DNA from: Elusimicrobiota bacterium
GTDB taxonomy: Bacteria; Elusimicrobiota; Elusimicrobia; Elusimicrobiales; UBA9959
NCBI GenBank assembly: GCA_026388155.1
Contig: JAPLKI010000001.1
Span: forward strand, 1 to 64,000
Length of the DNA: 64,000 bases
Direction of reading: 5' to 3'
Part shown: positions 1 through 15,000 of the stretch, one piece after another
Layout: every line of letters starts with the position of its first letter
Position numbering within the stretch: position 1 is the stretch's first letter
The notes under the pieces: generated by a model
Told to the model about the DNA's origin: nothing
The model's database searches: none
What the model saw: the letters and a program-made list of their open reading frames with translations, nothing else
Translations under genes and position numbers: made by a program

Positions 1-1
1 T

Positions 2-3000
2 CAGTTCATATTCCTTAACGGCCATCTGGGGTCAAGTTCCGTCACAGGAACTCCCAAGCTTACTTCCACTAACGCTCCGACTTTCGGCATCGAGAGCAAT
101 GACACTAACCTTAACCTTATCACCGCCGCAGCCGGGACCAACGCGGCGGTTACAAGGGTATTGAGTGTCAATTCAATCGGCAATATAGGCATCGGGACTA
201 CGGGGCCCGGCAACAAACTTGATGTCTATTCCGCGGGGAGCGCTTTCATCGCCGTAACCGGGACGGGAAACAGCGGTTTTACCGTCAAGAACAACACCGG
301 CGCCCAGACATGGAATACTTATACGGACAACAGCGGCTTCTATCGCGTTGACCGCGCAGGCGGGGGAAGTGAATTTGCAATTGACTCCTCGGGCAGAGTC
401 GGCATCGGCACGGCGGGCCCTGCGACGACCCTAGATGTGAACGGCGGCATTTCCGCGCACGCGACCGGCGGCCAGGCTTTTCACGCCGTCGGCAGAGCGG
501 GCGACAATTTCGCATGGGCGCCTGTTGTGTTCGCGAACGACGGCGTAACTTATACAGGCGGCATGTCTTATGCTCCCGCCGCCGTCATGCTGAGCACCGG
601 CGGCAGCTCATTGGCTCCCCTTACTACCTGGCTGCCGTCGGGCAGAGTCGGCATCGGGACTACGAATCCCGCCGCCAAACTGGACATCAACGGCACCGAC
701 GCCCTCAAAATCCCGTTCGGCACCATAGCGCAGCGTCCTGTCCCCGCCGTGAACGGCATGCTGCGGTTTAACAGCGAAATAGGGAACCTGGAGTATTATT
801 ATAACAGCGGTTGGAATTGTGTCGGCGGCGTGTTCGCGACAGGCGGCAGCGTGCCGGGCGGGGAGGTCGTCGGTTCGTACCGTATTCACAAATTTACCGC
901 CAGCGGCACGTTCAACGTCGTCTGCGACGGCAAGGTAGAGGTCCTTGTGGTCGCCGGAGGAGGTTCGGGCGGCGGTTCTAACGGCACAAGCATCGGCGGC
1001 GGCGGCGGCGGCGCGGGAGGAGTCGTTTATAACTCCGCAGTTTCCGTATCGCAGGGCAGCATCGCCGTTACGGTCGGCGCGGGCGGAATCGGCGTCAGCG
1101 GTTTTGCCGCCGGCAATAACGGCGGAGATTCTGTCTTTTCTATTTTGACGGCGAAAGGCGGCGGTTATGGCGGAACCTGGACCATCGCTCCCACCGTCGG
1201 CGGCTCAGGCGGCGGGGCCGGGGAAAACGGACAAAGTCTGGATGGCGCCGCCGGTACTTCGGGACAGGGTTTTGGCGGCGGGAACGATAATGGTTATGAC
1301 AGCGGAACCCCAAGCGCGGGCGGCGGCGGCGGCGGCGCCGGCCAGACAGGCGGCTATTCCAGGAGCGATATTACAGGCGGCTACGGCGGAATAGGGAGTC
1401 CGTATCTTATTTCCGGAACACCCGCTTATTATGGCGGCGGCGGCGGCGGGTCCGGCAGTACCGCCAGGGGCGCCGGCGGCTGGGGCGGCGGGGGAGACGG
1501 GAAAGGGGTGGCTACCGGGCTTGGAACTAATGGCGCCGCTAATACCGGCGGAGGCGGCGGCGGTTCCTTGACCAACGCCAGTGAAGCCGCGCAGCCCGGC
1601 GGCAACGGCGGCTCCGGCATGGTGATCATCCGCTACCCGATAGTCGCCAACCTCACAGTCCCCGCGATCACGACCGTGAGCCCCGCTTACGGACCGCAGG
1701 GGACGGTCATTACTATCACGGGCACCGGCTTTGTTGCCGGCGGGAAAGTATATGTCGGAACTGTCGAGGCGGTCGTTAACACGCTCACGGCCACGCAAAT
1801 TACCGCGACCACGCCCGCAAGCGCCACCGGCGGCGCCAGAACTGTGACGGTATTAAATCTCCCCGACCAAAGCTACGGCATGAAGGCAATAGCTTTCACC
1901 TACATGATGTCCGCGACAGGCGGCACGGAATCTAATGTCGGAGGATACCATATCCATACATTTACCGCCGTCGGCACCAGCGCGTTTACCGTGGCCACCG
2001 GCGGCAGCGTTGAAGTACTTGTCGTTGCCGGCGGCGGAGGAGGCGGCGGGCAGCTTGCCGGCGGCGGCGGCGCCGGCGGATATAATTATGTGGCGGATTT
2101 TGCGGTTGTCAATGCCGCGTACAGCCTCTCGGTTGGCGCCGGCGGCGCCGGCGGCCCCGCTACGGCGCCTTACAATATGAACCAAGGTACGAACGGCGGC
2201 AATTCTGTTTTCGCGACCATAACTTCTATAGGCGGCGGCGGCGGCGGCGTGTATGATAATACTTACGCCGTAGGAAAAAATGGCGGCAGCGGCGGCGGCG
2301 GCGGCGATTCGGATACGGCCCCGCAACGCCGGGCAGGCGGTTCGGGCACCGCCGGCCAGGGATATCAAGGCGGCTCCGGCGAAGGGGGTACGGCGTACTA
2401 TGTGGGCGGCGGCGGCGGCGGCGCGGGCGGTCCGGGAGTAAGCGGGGCCAGCTTCGTCCGCGGCGGGAATGGCGGGGCGGGACTGCAATCCACTATCTCC
2501 GGAACGCCCGCTTACTATGCCAGCTGCGGCGGCGGGAACGCCTACTATGGTTATTCCACAATAGCGGGAGTCGCAAGCCCCGGCGGCGGCGGTAATGGCG
2601 GCAGGAACGGGAACGGGGGCAATGCTACCGCAAATACGGGCGGCGGCGGCGGCGGCGGCGACTGGAATGTAGTCAGTGGCGGTAATGGCGGTTCCGGCAT
2701 CGTGATCATCCGCTACCCGACAAATCCATCCTTATGGGATGCCGCTCCTTCTGTAACAAGCGTAAGTCCCGTCTATGGAAGAGGCGGGTCTGCGGTTACT
2801 CTCACAGGGTCTAATTTTGCCACCCCCGCCGCTGTAACTATCGGAGGGCTTTCAGCGCAGGCAACTACCGTGGACAGCGGCCATATTACCGCTATTATTC
2901 CGTTCCTGGCCTCGACCGGAGTTTATAATATAGTGGTCACGAACCCGGGCGGCCAGTCAAGCACCCTTACCGGGGCCCTTACCGCTACGGTTTATGCGGC

Positions 3001-6000
3001 AGGCGGCACGGAATCCGATTCGGCAGACTACCATTATCACACATTTTACTACACCGACCCGATGACAGTCTTCACCGGCGGCAATGTCGACACCCTTTTG
3101 GTCGCCGGCGGGGGCAGCGGAGGGAATTATACCACTACTAATGCCAACGGAGGAGGAGGAGGCGGCGGCATGATTTCCAAGCCGACATTCGCCGTTACCC
3201 CGCAGACATATAGTGTTACGGTCGGGCTTGGTGGTGTTGCAGTTGCCGCCTCAACCAACCACCAGGGCTACAATGGCGGAAATTCCATTTTCAGCTCGCT
3301 CACGGCCATTGGCGGCGGCGGCGGCGGCGGCACAGGCGCAGGTTCGGGCCTGGCCGGCGGCAGCGGCGGCGGCGCCGCCTATAACAATTCCGGCGGCGGC
3401 GCCAGCCAGCCAGGCGGCTTTGCCAATGCCGGCGGATCTGCCGGCTATACCTGGACCGGCGCCGGCGGCGGCGGCGCCGGTTCCCCGGGGATCAGCGGTA
3501 ATTTTAATCCCAACGCCAGTCCGAGCGGAAACGGGGGAGCCGGCTATCCAAGCATACTATCGGGTGCGCTGCAATATTATGCCGGCGGCGGCGGTGGCAG
3601 CGGCAATTCCTCCGAGCGCGCTGGAGACGGCTATCACGGCGGCGGCCGGGGCGAAGGCACCACTTCGCAGTATAATTACAATGTTTATACCGTCGGAATT
3701 AACGCAACGACAAAAGGCAGCGGTACCCCCACCGCCATCGTTAATAGCGGCGGCGGCGGCGGCGGTGGTTCCTACTGGGCGAGCAATGGCGGCTGGAGTA
3801 CCGGCTCAGGCGCGGGCGGTTCCGGCTATGTCGTAGTCCGCTACTCTACCGATCCCACCTTATGGAACGCTCAACCCACTTTAACAAGCATAAGTCCCAG
3901 CTATGGCACCGGAAGAGGCCAATATCCTATCACTCTCACGGGGTCTAATTTCGCCACACCCGCCGCCGTGACTATCGGGGGGGTGACAGTGGAGGCGACT
4001 ACCATTGACTCCCAGCATATCAGTGTCATTGTTCCGGTTCTGCCCGCGGGCGGTATGGAAGACGTAGTAGTTACAAACCCGGGCGGCCTGTCCAGCACGC
4101 GTGTTAAAGGATTCGCCGCAATGGCTTACGCGACAGGCGGCACGGAGTCCGATTCGGGACTGTACCACATCCAGAAATTCACCGGCGGCGGCACCTTGAG
4201 CGTCCTCAGCGGCGGCCCTGTTGAAGCCCTTGTGGTCGGCGGCGGCGGCGGCGGCGCGGGCGGCCTTGGCGGGGGCGGGGGCGGCGGCGGCGTTCTTAAA
4301 ATGACCGCGACAGTTACACAGGCGGGTTATGCCGTAGTAGTCGGCGGGGGGGGCGCGGGCGGCGTGAACGGTACCGGCTCAAACGGCGGGGCCAGCACAA
4401 TATTCGGCGCTACCGCCGCGGGCGGCGGCGCCGGCGGCGGGCCCCACGCTGGAACTAACGGGGTCGCGGGCGGGAGCGGCGGGGGCTGTTCATCGACCGA
4501 CTCGCAGATGCCTGTGGGCGGCGCAAGCTCCGGAAATAATTTAGGCGGCAATCCTGGAACTATTTACGGCAATCAGGGAGCCAGTCAAATCATCCCAAGA
4601 ACCGGGAGTCCCTGCAGAGGCGGCGGCGGCGGCGGCGCGGGCGGCCCCGCTCCTAACGTCGACGATAATTCCGCCCTGAACACCAGCCTTTATGGAGGAG
4701 GTTCGGGAGGTATAGGTATCACAAGCGACATTCTGGGTACCAATTACTATTGGGCGGGCGGCGGCGGCGGCGGAACTTACAGCCCGGGATACGCCGGCTA
4801 TGGCGGGTTGGGCGGCGGCGGCGGCGGCGGCGCCCAGGATGGCGCCGGTTACAATGGCGCGGGCGGAGGAAGCGCTTTAAATTCAGGCGGTACCGGCGGC
4901 AATCCGGCCGGCGTCGGCGGAACCAATACGGGCGGGGGCGGCGGCGGAAGTTTGTGGCAGACCACGACCGGCGGCGCGGGCGGCTCCGGCATCGTAGTTG
5001 TCCGCTACTCAAATAATTTCGCCAACTGGGACGCCGCTCCCTCTTTGACAAGCGTAAGCCCCGTCAAAGGCAGTACAATAGGCGGAAATACTATGACTCT
5101 CACAGGGTCCAATTTTTCCGCGCCCGCCAGTGTAACTATCGGAGGGGTCCCGGTAATAGTGGAAACTACCGTCAATAGCGGCCAGATAATTGTTGTTATG
5201 CCGAATCTGGGTTCAGCCGGCGCCAAGGATGTGGTAGTTACAAATCTGGGCGGCCAGTCCAGCACTCTTAGCGGGGCATTTACCGCGTATACCATGGTTG
5301 TCGCGCAAGGCGGCGTGGAATCTGATTGGGGACTCTACCACATTCACACATTTAACAGCGCCGCCACCTTTAACGTCCTCAGCGGCGGCACTGTTGAAGC
5401 CCTTGTGGTCGCCGGCGGCGGCAGCGGGGGAAACCACAGCACTACCAACGCCAACGGCGGCGGCGGCGGCGGTTGCGTGGTTGAAAACGGGGCGGTAACC
5501 GTTACCGCGCAGCCATATAATGTTCTGGTCGGGGTTGGCGGCCTTGCAATTGCCAACGCGACCAACGCCCGGGGCAACAATGGTTCAAATTCCGTGTTCA
5601 GCACGCTCACGGCCATCGGCGGCGGCGGCGGCGGCGGTTCAGGTTCCAGCGGCGGGCCGGGCCTGACCGGCGGCAGCGGCGGAGGCGGAGCCTATGTCAA
5701 CGGCTATGCCGGGAATAGCAACCCGGGCGGCGGAGCCAGCCAGCCGGGCGGCTATGCCAATGCCGGCGGGGCCAGCAATTATACGTGGACCGGCGGCGGC
5801 GGCGGCGGCGCCGGCGGCGCCGGAGTTGCCGGTAATGTCTGCGGCAACTGCAGTCCGAGCGGAAATGGCGGAACCGGCTATGCGACCGCAATATCCGGTT
5901 CAAAACAATATTATGCCGGCGGCGGCGGCGGCAGCGGCAATTCCTCCGAGCGCGCCGGAGACGGCTATCACGGCGGCGGCCGGGGAGAGGGCACCACTTC

Positions 6001-9000
6001 ATTCTATAACTACAACTCTTACCCTGTTCAGGTTAATGCGACAACAGGAGGAAGCGGTACCCCCACCGCGATCGCAAATACCGGCGGCGGCGGCGGCGGC
6101 GGTTCCTACTGGGCCTCCAATGGCGGCTGGGGCAGCGGCTCAGGCGCCGGCGCCATCGGCGTTGTCATCATTCGCTACTCAAAGGATCCCACCAACTGGG
6201 GCGCCGCTCCCAATTTAACGGGTGTGACTCCCGGCTTCGGCAAGGCGGTAGGCGGATATTCGCTTACTCTCACCGGATCCGGTTTTTCCTGCCCTGTCGG
6301 TGTAACTATCGGAGGGGTATCGGCGACGCAGATAACCACTATTAACAGCACCCAGATCACCGCTATCGGTCCGGCTCTGCCGATAGGCACCAAGGATATA
6401 GTAGTTACTAACCAGGGCGGCCAGTCAAGCACGCTGGCCGGACAGTTCATCGTGGCGAACCTGGTTTCCGCGACAGGCGGCACGGAATCCGATTCGGGAG
6501 GATACCACATCCACAAATTCCTCGTCAACGACACCTTTAACGTCCTGGCCGGCGGCACTATTGAAGTCCTTGTGGTGGCCGGCGGCGGCGGCGGCGGCTC
6601 GGATATGGGCGGCGGCGGCGGCGGCGGCGGGGTGGTATATAGCCCTTCTTATAATGCTTCCGTGGGAGCCAATACCATAATTATCGGCGGCGGCGGCGCC
6701 GGCGCTCCCGCCGGCGTCAGTCAGGCGGCCGGCTCTAACGGCGGCAATTCTTCATTCCCCGGATTGGCGACGGCGATAGGCGGCGGCGGCGGCGGTTCGG
6801 AATACTCCGTTACCACTCATCCGGCCGGCAACGGCGGTTCCGGCGGCGGAGCTTCCGCCGGCGCGCAGCTGCCGAGTTCGAGCTATGGCGGTAACCGGGG
6901 CACCGGGACTTACGGGCAGGGCTATGACGGCGGCTGGGGAATTTACGCGTGGTATGCCGGCGGCGGCGGCGGCGCGAACGGGCCCGGCCAGAGAATTCCC
7001 TACCCCGGCGGCCCCGGAGTTCTGAACCCGATCTTAGGGCCCGATTATTATTGGGGCGGCGGCGGCGGCGGGGGCGGCTATTCCGACTGCGGCGGCAGCG
7101 GCGGCATCGGCGGCGGCGGCGGCGGCGCTGTCTGCGCCACCACCGGCGGCGCGGGTTATAACAACGGGGCGGCCGGCGGCGGCGGAGTTATAAATTCCCA
7201 GACTAACACGCCCGGCGGCGCCGCAGGCGCCAACACCGGCGGCGGCGGCGGCGGCGGCTCGCATTACAACTCCAATAACTATGGCGGCGCGGGCGGCTCC
7301 GGCATCGTTATAGTCCGCTACCCGACCGATCCCACCTTATGGAACGCCCAGCCCGCTTTAACAAACATAAGTCCCGCCTCGGGCTCAGGAAGAGGGGGAT
7401 ATCCGGTCACTCTCACAGGGTCTAATTTTGCTATAGGCGCTATTGTAACTATCGGGGGGGTACAGACGGCCGCAACCACTGTTAACAGCACACAGATCCG
7501 CGCTATTGTCCGGCCTCTGACCGCGGCCGGCTTTTTGGATGTGGTAATTACAAATCCGGGCGGCCTGTCCAGCACGCTTAGCCAGGCGTTTACCGCGACG
7601 CCTTCCGCGTCAGGCGGCGCGGAATCTACTTCGGGAACATACCGCATTCACACATTCCTCGGCACCGACGTGCTTACGGTCCCCACCGGCGGCAAGTTTG
7701 ACGTACTTGTGGTCGCCGGCGGCGGCGGCGGCGGCGGCGATGTGGGCGGCGGCGGCGGCGGCGGGCTGGTATACAGCCCTGTAACCACTCTTACCAACCA
7801 GGCCTATACGGTGACGGTCGGCGGCGGCGTCGCGGGCGGCTCCAACACAGCCTCGAACGGCGGCAACTCCGTGCTTGCAAGCATAACCGCGTACGGCGGC
7901 GGCGCCGGCGGCGGCTGGGCCGGCCAGGCCGGCGCAGCCGGCGGCTCCGGCGGCGGAGCCACCAGCAATATGGGCTTTAGCAGCGGCGGAGCCGCGCCCT
8001 ACAGCGGCCAGGGCTATCCGGGCGGCGGGGGCGGCGGAAACCAGGGCGGCCAGAATGAATATAGCGGTTCAGGCGGCGGCGGCGGGGCCGGCCATCCGGG
8101 CGGAGTTGGAGTCAGCCCGGGCGACACCGGAGTGCTTAACTGGAGCGCCGGCTCAACCACTTCCGGCTATGGCGGGAACGGGTTGCAATACGATATCAGC
8201 GGAGCCTGGACATATTACGCCGGCGGCGGCGGCAGCTCGAGCGACGGCAATTCATATTATGGCGCTGGCGGCCTGGGCGGCGGCGCCAGGGGCGGCACCA
8301 GTTATCCCGGAACCGCTAATACGGGCGGCGGGGGCGGCGGCGGCAACGGCGCCGGAGCCGCCGGCGGTTCCGGTATCGTGATCGTCCGCTACTCGACCGA
8401 CAGCTCCTTATGGACCGCCACTCCCTCTTTGACAAGTGTAAGCCCCGTTTCCGGAAGAGCCAGAACCGTGATTACTCTCACGGGGTCCAATTTTGCCAAC
8501 CCCGCCGTTGTAACTGTCGGAGGAATAACGGCGGCCGCGACTTTCGTCAATAGCACCCAGATCACCGCTGTTGTCCCGGTTCAGACTTCAATCGGCCCTA
8601 AGAACGTGGTAGTCACGAACCCGGGCGGCGGGTCAAGCACAAAGGCCGGAGGATTTACCGCAACGGTTTCCGCGATAGGCGGCGCGGAATCCGATTCGGG
8701 AGGCTACCACTACCACACCTTTACCGGCACCTACGGCCTGATCGACGACTTTATTGTCGACACCGGCGGCCCTGTACAGGTATTTGTCTGGGGCGCAGGC
8801 GGCGCCGGAGGCCGTATCGGCGGCTGGAATTATGGCTCTTACGGCGGCGGCGGCGGCGCGGCCAGCGGCATAGTGACCGTAGCCAATAATACGCTCTATC
8901 CCGTCGTCGCGGGCAGGTTCGGCATGATCAACAGCTATTGGAATTATACTAACGTGCTCGGGGTCGGAGGCGGGGGGTACTCGTCAAATGGTAACGCCGA

Positions 9001-12000
9001 TAATCAGTACAGCGGCGGCGGCGGAGGTTATTCGGGAATATTCCTTACGTCCATCGCACAGGGTAACTCTATTCTGATCGCCGGCGGCGGCGGCGGCGGC
9101 AGCTCCAGCGACGCTGACGGTCCACTTGGCACGTATGGCACGGGAAATAGCGGAGGAGGAGGCGGCGGGACCACCGGGCAGGCCGGATATTGCCCATACA
9201 TTCCATCCCCGGGGTTACCGGGAAATCCCGGAACTCAGTCGGCGGCGGGAGCGTCTGTCACTTCGGGCTCTTGTTTCTACAGCAACGGTACAGGCCTCGC
9301 GGCCGGGGCTCTTTCCGGCGGCGTAACCTGGTCCTATAGCTACGCCGGCGGCGGCGGCGGCGGCTATTGGGGCGGCTCAGCGGGCGGTTATTACAATTGC
9401 GTTCCTCACAATATGTGCGGCGGCGGCGGCGGCTCGGGCTACTATAACCCGGGTTATGTTACCGGCGCGATATTAACCCAGGCTGTGGGAGCGACGCCGG
9501 GTGATTCTGCAAATCCGCTCAGAGGTTCATATGGCAACGGCGGCCCATATACAGGTAACGGCAATAACGGCAACCCCGGCGTTGTAGTCATCCGCTACGC
9601 GACAGACGCCTCCTTATGGGCCGCCACTCCCTCTTTAACAGGCGTGAGCCCCGCCGCCGGCAGGACGTCGGGCAGATATACGATCACTCTCACGGGATCT
9701 AATTTCGCCGCAGGCGCCACCGTAACCATCGGAGGGATCGCGGCGAACGCGGTTACCGTCAACAGCGGCCAGATAACCGTTTTTGTTCCGGACCTGGGTT
9801 CAGCCGGCGCCAAGAATATAGTGGTCACAAATCCGAGCGACGGTTCAAGCACGCTTACCGGAGGATTTACCGCGTTCAATATGGTTTATGCGCTGGGCGG
9901 CACGGAGTCCGATTCGGGAGGATATCACTATCACACCTACAACACCAAAGACAATTTTACGGTCGTCAGCGGCGGCACTGTCCAGGTATTTGCCTGGGGC
10001 GGCGGCGGCGCGGGAGGTTCCGCCGGCTGGGTTTCCGGTTCTCCGGGCGGCGCCGGAGGAGCGGCCAACGGCACAGTAACCGTAGCTAACGGCACGGTCT
10101 ATCCTGTCGTAGTGGGCGGCCCCGGCGTGGTTAATAGCGCCGCCGGATTAGGAGCTATCGGAGGCGGGGGAACGGCTACAGGCAATGGCAGCGGCAACAG
10201 CTACACCGGCGGGGGCGGCGGTTATTCGGGATTATTCGTGACGTCCGTTGCCCAGGGTAACGCTTATCTGATCGCGGGCGGCGGCGGCGGCGGCGGCAAT
10301 AGCCGCGCGGAAGCCGGAAACGGCGGCGGCGGCGGCGGCGGTACCAGCGGACAAAGAGGGTTTTCAATGTATGACGGTAAAACAGCCTACGGAGGCAATC
10401 CCGGCACTCAATCCGCGGCGGCTGACGCGAGCTGCGACGGCATCACCAATGCGGGCGGCCAGGGAGCGCTTCAGGGCGGAGTGACCAAATCCAACAGCTA
10501 CGGCGGCGGCGGCGGCGGCGGCTACTGGGGAGGTTCGGGGGGAGGGTATAGCGAGCCCAACACTATGGCCGGCGGCGGCGGCGGCTCGGCATACTACAAC
10601 CCGAGTTATGTCAATGCCGCGAATTTAACAGCCGCGTACGCAACAACTCCGGGCGATTCGGCGAATTCGCTTAGAGGCAGCGCCGGCAATGCGGGCGGGG
10701 TCGCCGCTAACGGAACCTCAGGCATCGTAGTCATCCGCTACCCGACCGATGCCTCTTTATGGGCCGCCACCCCCTCTTTAACCAGTGTAAGCCCCGCCGT
10801 AGATTCTCCAAGAGGCGGGGACCCTGTCACTCTCTCAGGTTCCAACTTTGCCGTAGGCGCTACCGTAACTATCGGAGGGGTCGCGGCGAAACAGGTGACT
10901 ACCGTTAATAGCGGCCAGATCACCGCTATTGTTCCTCCCCAGGCAGCCGGCGTTAAGGATGTGGTGGTTATAAATCCGGGCGGCCAGATAAGCACGCTTA
11001 CCGGAGGGCTTAATGTATATAACATGGTTTACGGGACAGGCGGCATGGAATATAATTCGGGAGGATACCACATTCACAAATTTAACCAGAGCGACACATT
11101 TACGGTGGTAGGCAGCGGCAATGTGGACGTCCTTGTTGTCGCCGGCGGCGGCAGCGGTGGAAATTACAGTACTACCAATGCCAACGGCGGCGGCGGCGGC
11201 GGCGGCGTGATAGTAAACAATGCCTTCCCCGTTACCGCACAGGCATATGCTGTTACGGTCGGGTATGGCGGCAATTGGATAGCCAATTCCACCAATGCCC
11301 GGGGCAATAATGGAGGGAATTCCGTTTTCAGCTCGCTCACGGCCCTTGGCGGCGGCGGCGGCGGCAGCACAGGCACCGGCGCGGGTCTGACCGGAGGCAG
11401 CGGCGGCGGCGCTACCAATAATTATGGCGGCGGCGGCGCCAACCAGCCGGGCGGCTTTGCCAATGCCGGCGGGGCTGCCGGCTATACCTGGACCGGCGGC
11501 GGCGGCGGCGGCGCGGGTGCCGCGGGAATCAGCGGTAATGTCTGCGGCAACTGCGCTCCGAGCGGAAACGGGGGGTACGGATTCCCGAGCGCTCTCTCCG
11601 GTGCGCTGCAATATTATGCCGGCGGCGGCGGCGGCGCCGGCAATTCCACTGAGCGCGCCGGAGACGGCTATCACGGCGGCGGCCGGGGCGAAGGCACCAC
11701 TTCGCAGTATAATTACAATGTTTACACCAATCAGATTAACGGAACAACACTGGGGAGCGGTTATCCTAACGCAGTTATAAATACCGGCGGCGGCGGCGGC
11801 GGTGGTTCCTACTGGGCGGCCAATGGCGGCTGGAGCCGCGGCTCAGGCGCGGGCGGCGCCGGCATAGTGATAGTCCGCTACTCAAATGACCCCTCCTTAT
11901 GGAGCGCCCAGCCCACTTTATCAAGTATAAGCCCCACCTATGGTCCCGGGAAAGGCCAATATACGGTCACTCTCTCAGGATCTAATTTTGCCACGCCCGC

Positions 12001-15000
12001 CGCTGTAACTATCGGAGGGACGACACTGGAGGCCACTACCGTCAACAGCGGCCAGATCACCGCCGTGGTTCCGCCTCTGGCCGCGGGCGGTATGAAAGAT
12101 GTAGTGGTTACGAACCCGGGAGGCCTGTCCAGCACGCTTACTAAAGGATTTGCCGCAACGATGTATGCGACAGGCGGCACGGAATCTGACTGGGGGCTGT
12201 ACCACATCCACACCTTTACCGGCAGCGGCACATTGAGCGTTGCAACCGGCGGCAATGTTGACGCCCTTGTGATCGCCGGCGGCGGCGGCGGCGGCGGACA
12301 GCTTGCCGGCGGCGGCGGCGCCGGCGGATACAGCGCCGTGACAAGTTTCCCTATCACTAATACCGCGTACGCGGTCACAGTGGGCGGCGGCGGCGCGGGC
12401 GGCCCAGCTACATCGCCTTACAGTATGAACCGCGGTTCGAATGGCGGCAATTCTATTTTCTCAAGCATAACTTCTATAGGCGGGGGCGGCGGCGGCGTGT
12501 ATAATGATACTTACGCTCCAGGAAACAGTGGCGGAAGCGGCGGCGGCGCCGGCGATTCGGATACGGCTCCGACACGGCGGCCCGGCGGCGCGGGAACTGC
12601 CGGACAGGGCTATGCCGGCGGCTCCGGCGAAGGGAGTCCGGCGTACTATGTGGGTGGCGGCGGCGGCGGCGCGGGCGGCCCGGGAGAAAATTCGGTCTCG
12701 CAGGTTAAAGGCGGAAATGGCGGGCCGGGACGTCCAAATGATATCACCGGGACTCTCACTTACTATGCCAGCGGCGGCGGGGGGAACGGCTACTATGGTT
12801 ACGCTACATCACAAGGATTTGCGAGCGCCGGAGGCGGCGCGAATGGCGCAAGGGGTTCTGGAGCGAACGGGCCTGCCGCGACGGCAAATACGGGCGGCGG
12901 CGGCGGCGGCGGCGACTGGAATGTGGTCTCCGGCGGCGCCGGAGGCTCCGGCATCGTAATAGTCCGCTATTCAAAAGATCCCTCCTATTGGAACTCCGCT
13001 CCCTCTTTAGGAAGTATAAGTCCCACTTTCGGCAATCCGGCGGGCGGATATATGCTGACCCTCACGGGGTCCGGTTTTGCCGCGCCCGCCACTGTAAGTA
13101 TCGGAGGAGTCGCGGTACAACAGGAAACCACCGTTAACAGCGGCCAGATAACTGTTCTTCTTCCTAATCTGGGTTCGGGCGGAGCCAAGGATGTGGTTGT
13201 TACCAATCCGGGCGGCCAGTCAAGCACGCTTACCGGAGGATTTACCGCGTATAACATGGTTTCCGCCACGGGCGGCACGGAATCCGACTGGGGCCCGTAC
13301 CACATTCACACATTTTACAGCGGCGCTTCATCCTTGAACGTCCTCGGCGGCGGCAATGTTGAAGTCCTTGTGGTCGCCGGCGGCGGCGGCGGCGGCTCCG
13401 ACATGGGCGGCGGCGGCGGCGCCGGAGGCGTGGTATATAACCCCTCCTACGCTGTTTCCGCGGGAGCATATTCCGTGAATGTGGGCGCGGGCGGCGCCGG
13501 CGCTCCAGCCGGGGTAAACCAGGTAAGAGGAACCAGCGGCGGTAATTCCCTGTTCCTCGGAGTGACTACGGCGATAGGCGGCGGCGGCGGCGGTTCGGAA
13601 TACAGCACCGCCACTAATCCAGCCGCAGCCGGCGGCTCCGGCGGCGGTTCCGCCAGTTGCACTAATCCCGGTCCGGGCGCGGGCACCGCCGGGCAGGGCT
13701 ATGCCGGCGGGCCTAACGGCGGCTGTTATTATCCCAGCGGCGGCGGCGGCGCCGGCGGCGTTGGTTCAACCAGCCCCGGTCCCGGCGGCCCCGGAGTTCG
13801 TAATATGATCTTGGGAACCGCTTATTATTGGGGCGGCGGCGGCGGCGGCGGCGGCTACACCGTCTGCGGCGGCAATGGCGGTTTCGGCGGCGGCGGCGGC
13901 GGCGCTACCTGCGCGACCAGCGGCGGCACGGGCGGGTTAAACCAAGGCGCCGACGGCGGCGGCGGGTATATAGTTGCCCAATGTAACCAGCCCGGCGGCG
14001 CAGGCGCCGCGAATACCGGCGGCGGCGGCGGCGGCGGTTCGCATTACAACTCCAATAACCCTGGCGGCGCGGGCGGCTCCGGCATCGTAGTGGTTCGCTA
14101 TTCAAAGGACCCCTCCTACTGGACCTCCACTCCCTCTTTGGGAAGTGTAAGTCCCAACACAGGCCCCACGATTGGCGGTTATTTGATCACTCTCAATGGG
14201 TCCGGTTTTTCAGCGCCCGCCACTGTAACTTTCGGAGGGGTCGCGGCAACGCAGGTAACTACCGTCAACAGCGGCCAGCTTGTCGTTATTATGCCGGTCC
14301 TGACGCTTGGCGCCAAGGATGTGGTGGTCACAAATCAAGGCGGCCTGACAAGCACGCTCAGCGGAGGGTTTACCGTAACCACGCCGCTTGCCTCGTGCGC
14401 CGCTCTGAAAACGGCCGGCAATAATTCCGATGGAGTGTATTGGATCCAGCCGGCCGCGACTCCCTTCCGCGCGTATTGCGATATGACCACGAACGGAGGC
14501 GGCTGGACCTTGGTGGCCAATATCGCCCCGGCCGACGGGAACAGTGTCGGCTACAACGCCCAGAATTTCTGGACCACGCAGGCCGAGTACCGCAACTTTG
14601 ACAATAGCTTCGCCAGCGATTACAAGAGCCCGGCCGCTTATGGCCTGGCCGCCGATTACCTGATGATAGAATCGGCCAATACGGGGGCCGCCGGTTCGAT
14701 CCTGGGCTGGCGGAGCTGGCCGATGACCTCCCACAGGACCTTCGGCTCCTTCTTTACAACAGGCATCGTGGCGGTGCATGGCACGGACGCCTGCGAGACG
14801 GGAGCTCCGAATGCCTCTAGCGTAGGCTCAACAAGCAGCCAGGACGACATTATCAGGCAGGGAGGCTGCCTGTATGCCGACGTCAATCCAAGCTCCAGCG
14901 GGGAAGCCGACCTGATCCGTCTTAGCCCGATGTCTTACAACGTAAGCCAGGACAATATGATGGCCGGGTTCGGCTCATGCATTGACTGCGGCACAACCTG

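Noticed and set aside
1205-13686. Many long open frames on both strands within the giant gene
   Set aside because: They are Arg/Ala/Pro shadows of GGC-rich repeats, with no start signals or family features.
835-14378. CRISPR-like regular repeats
   Set aside because: The period is about 1.1 kb and coding; no short direct repeats with unique spacers occur anywhere in the window.
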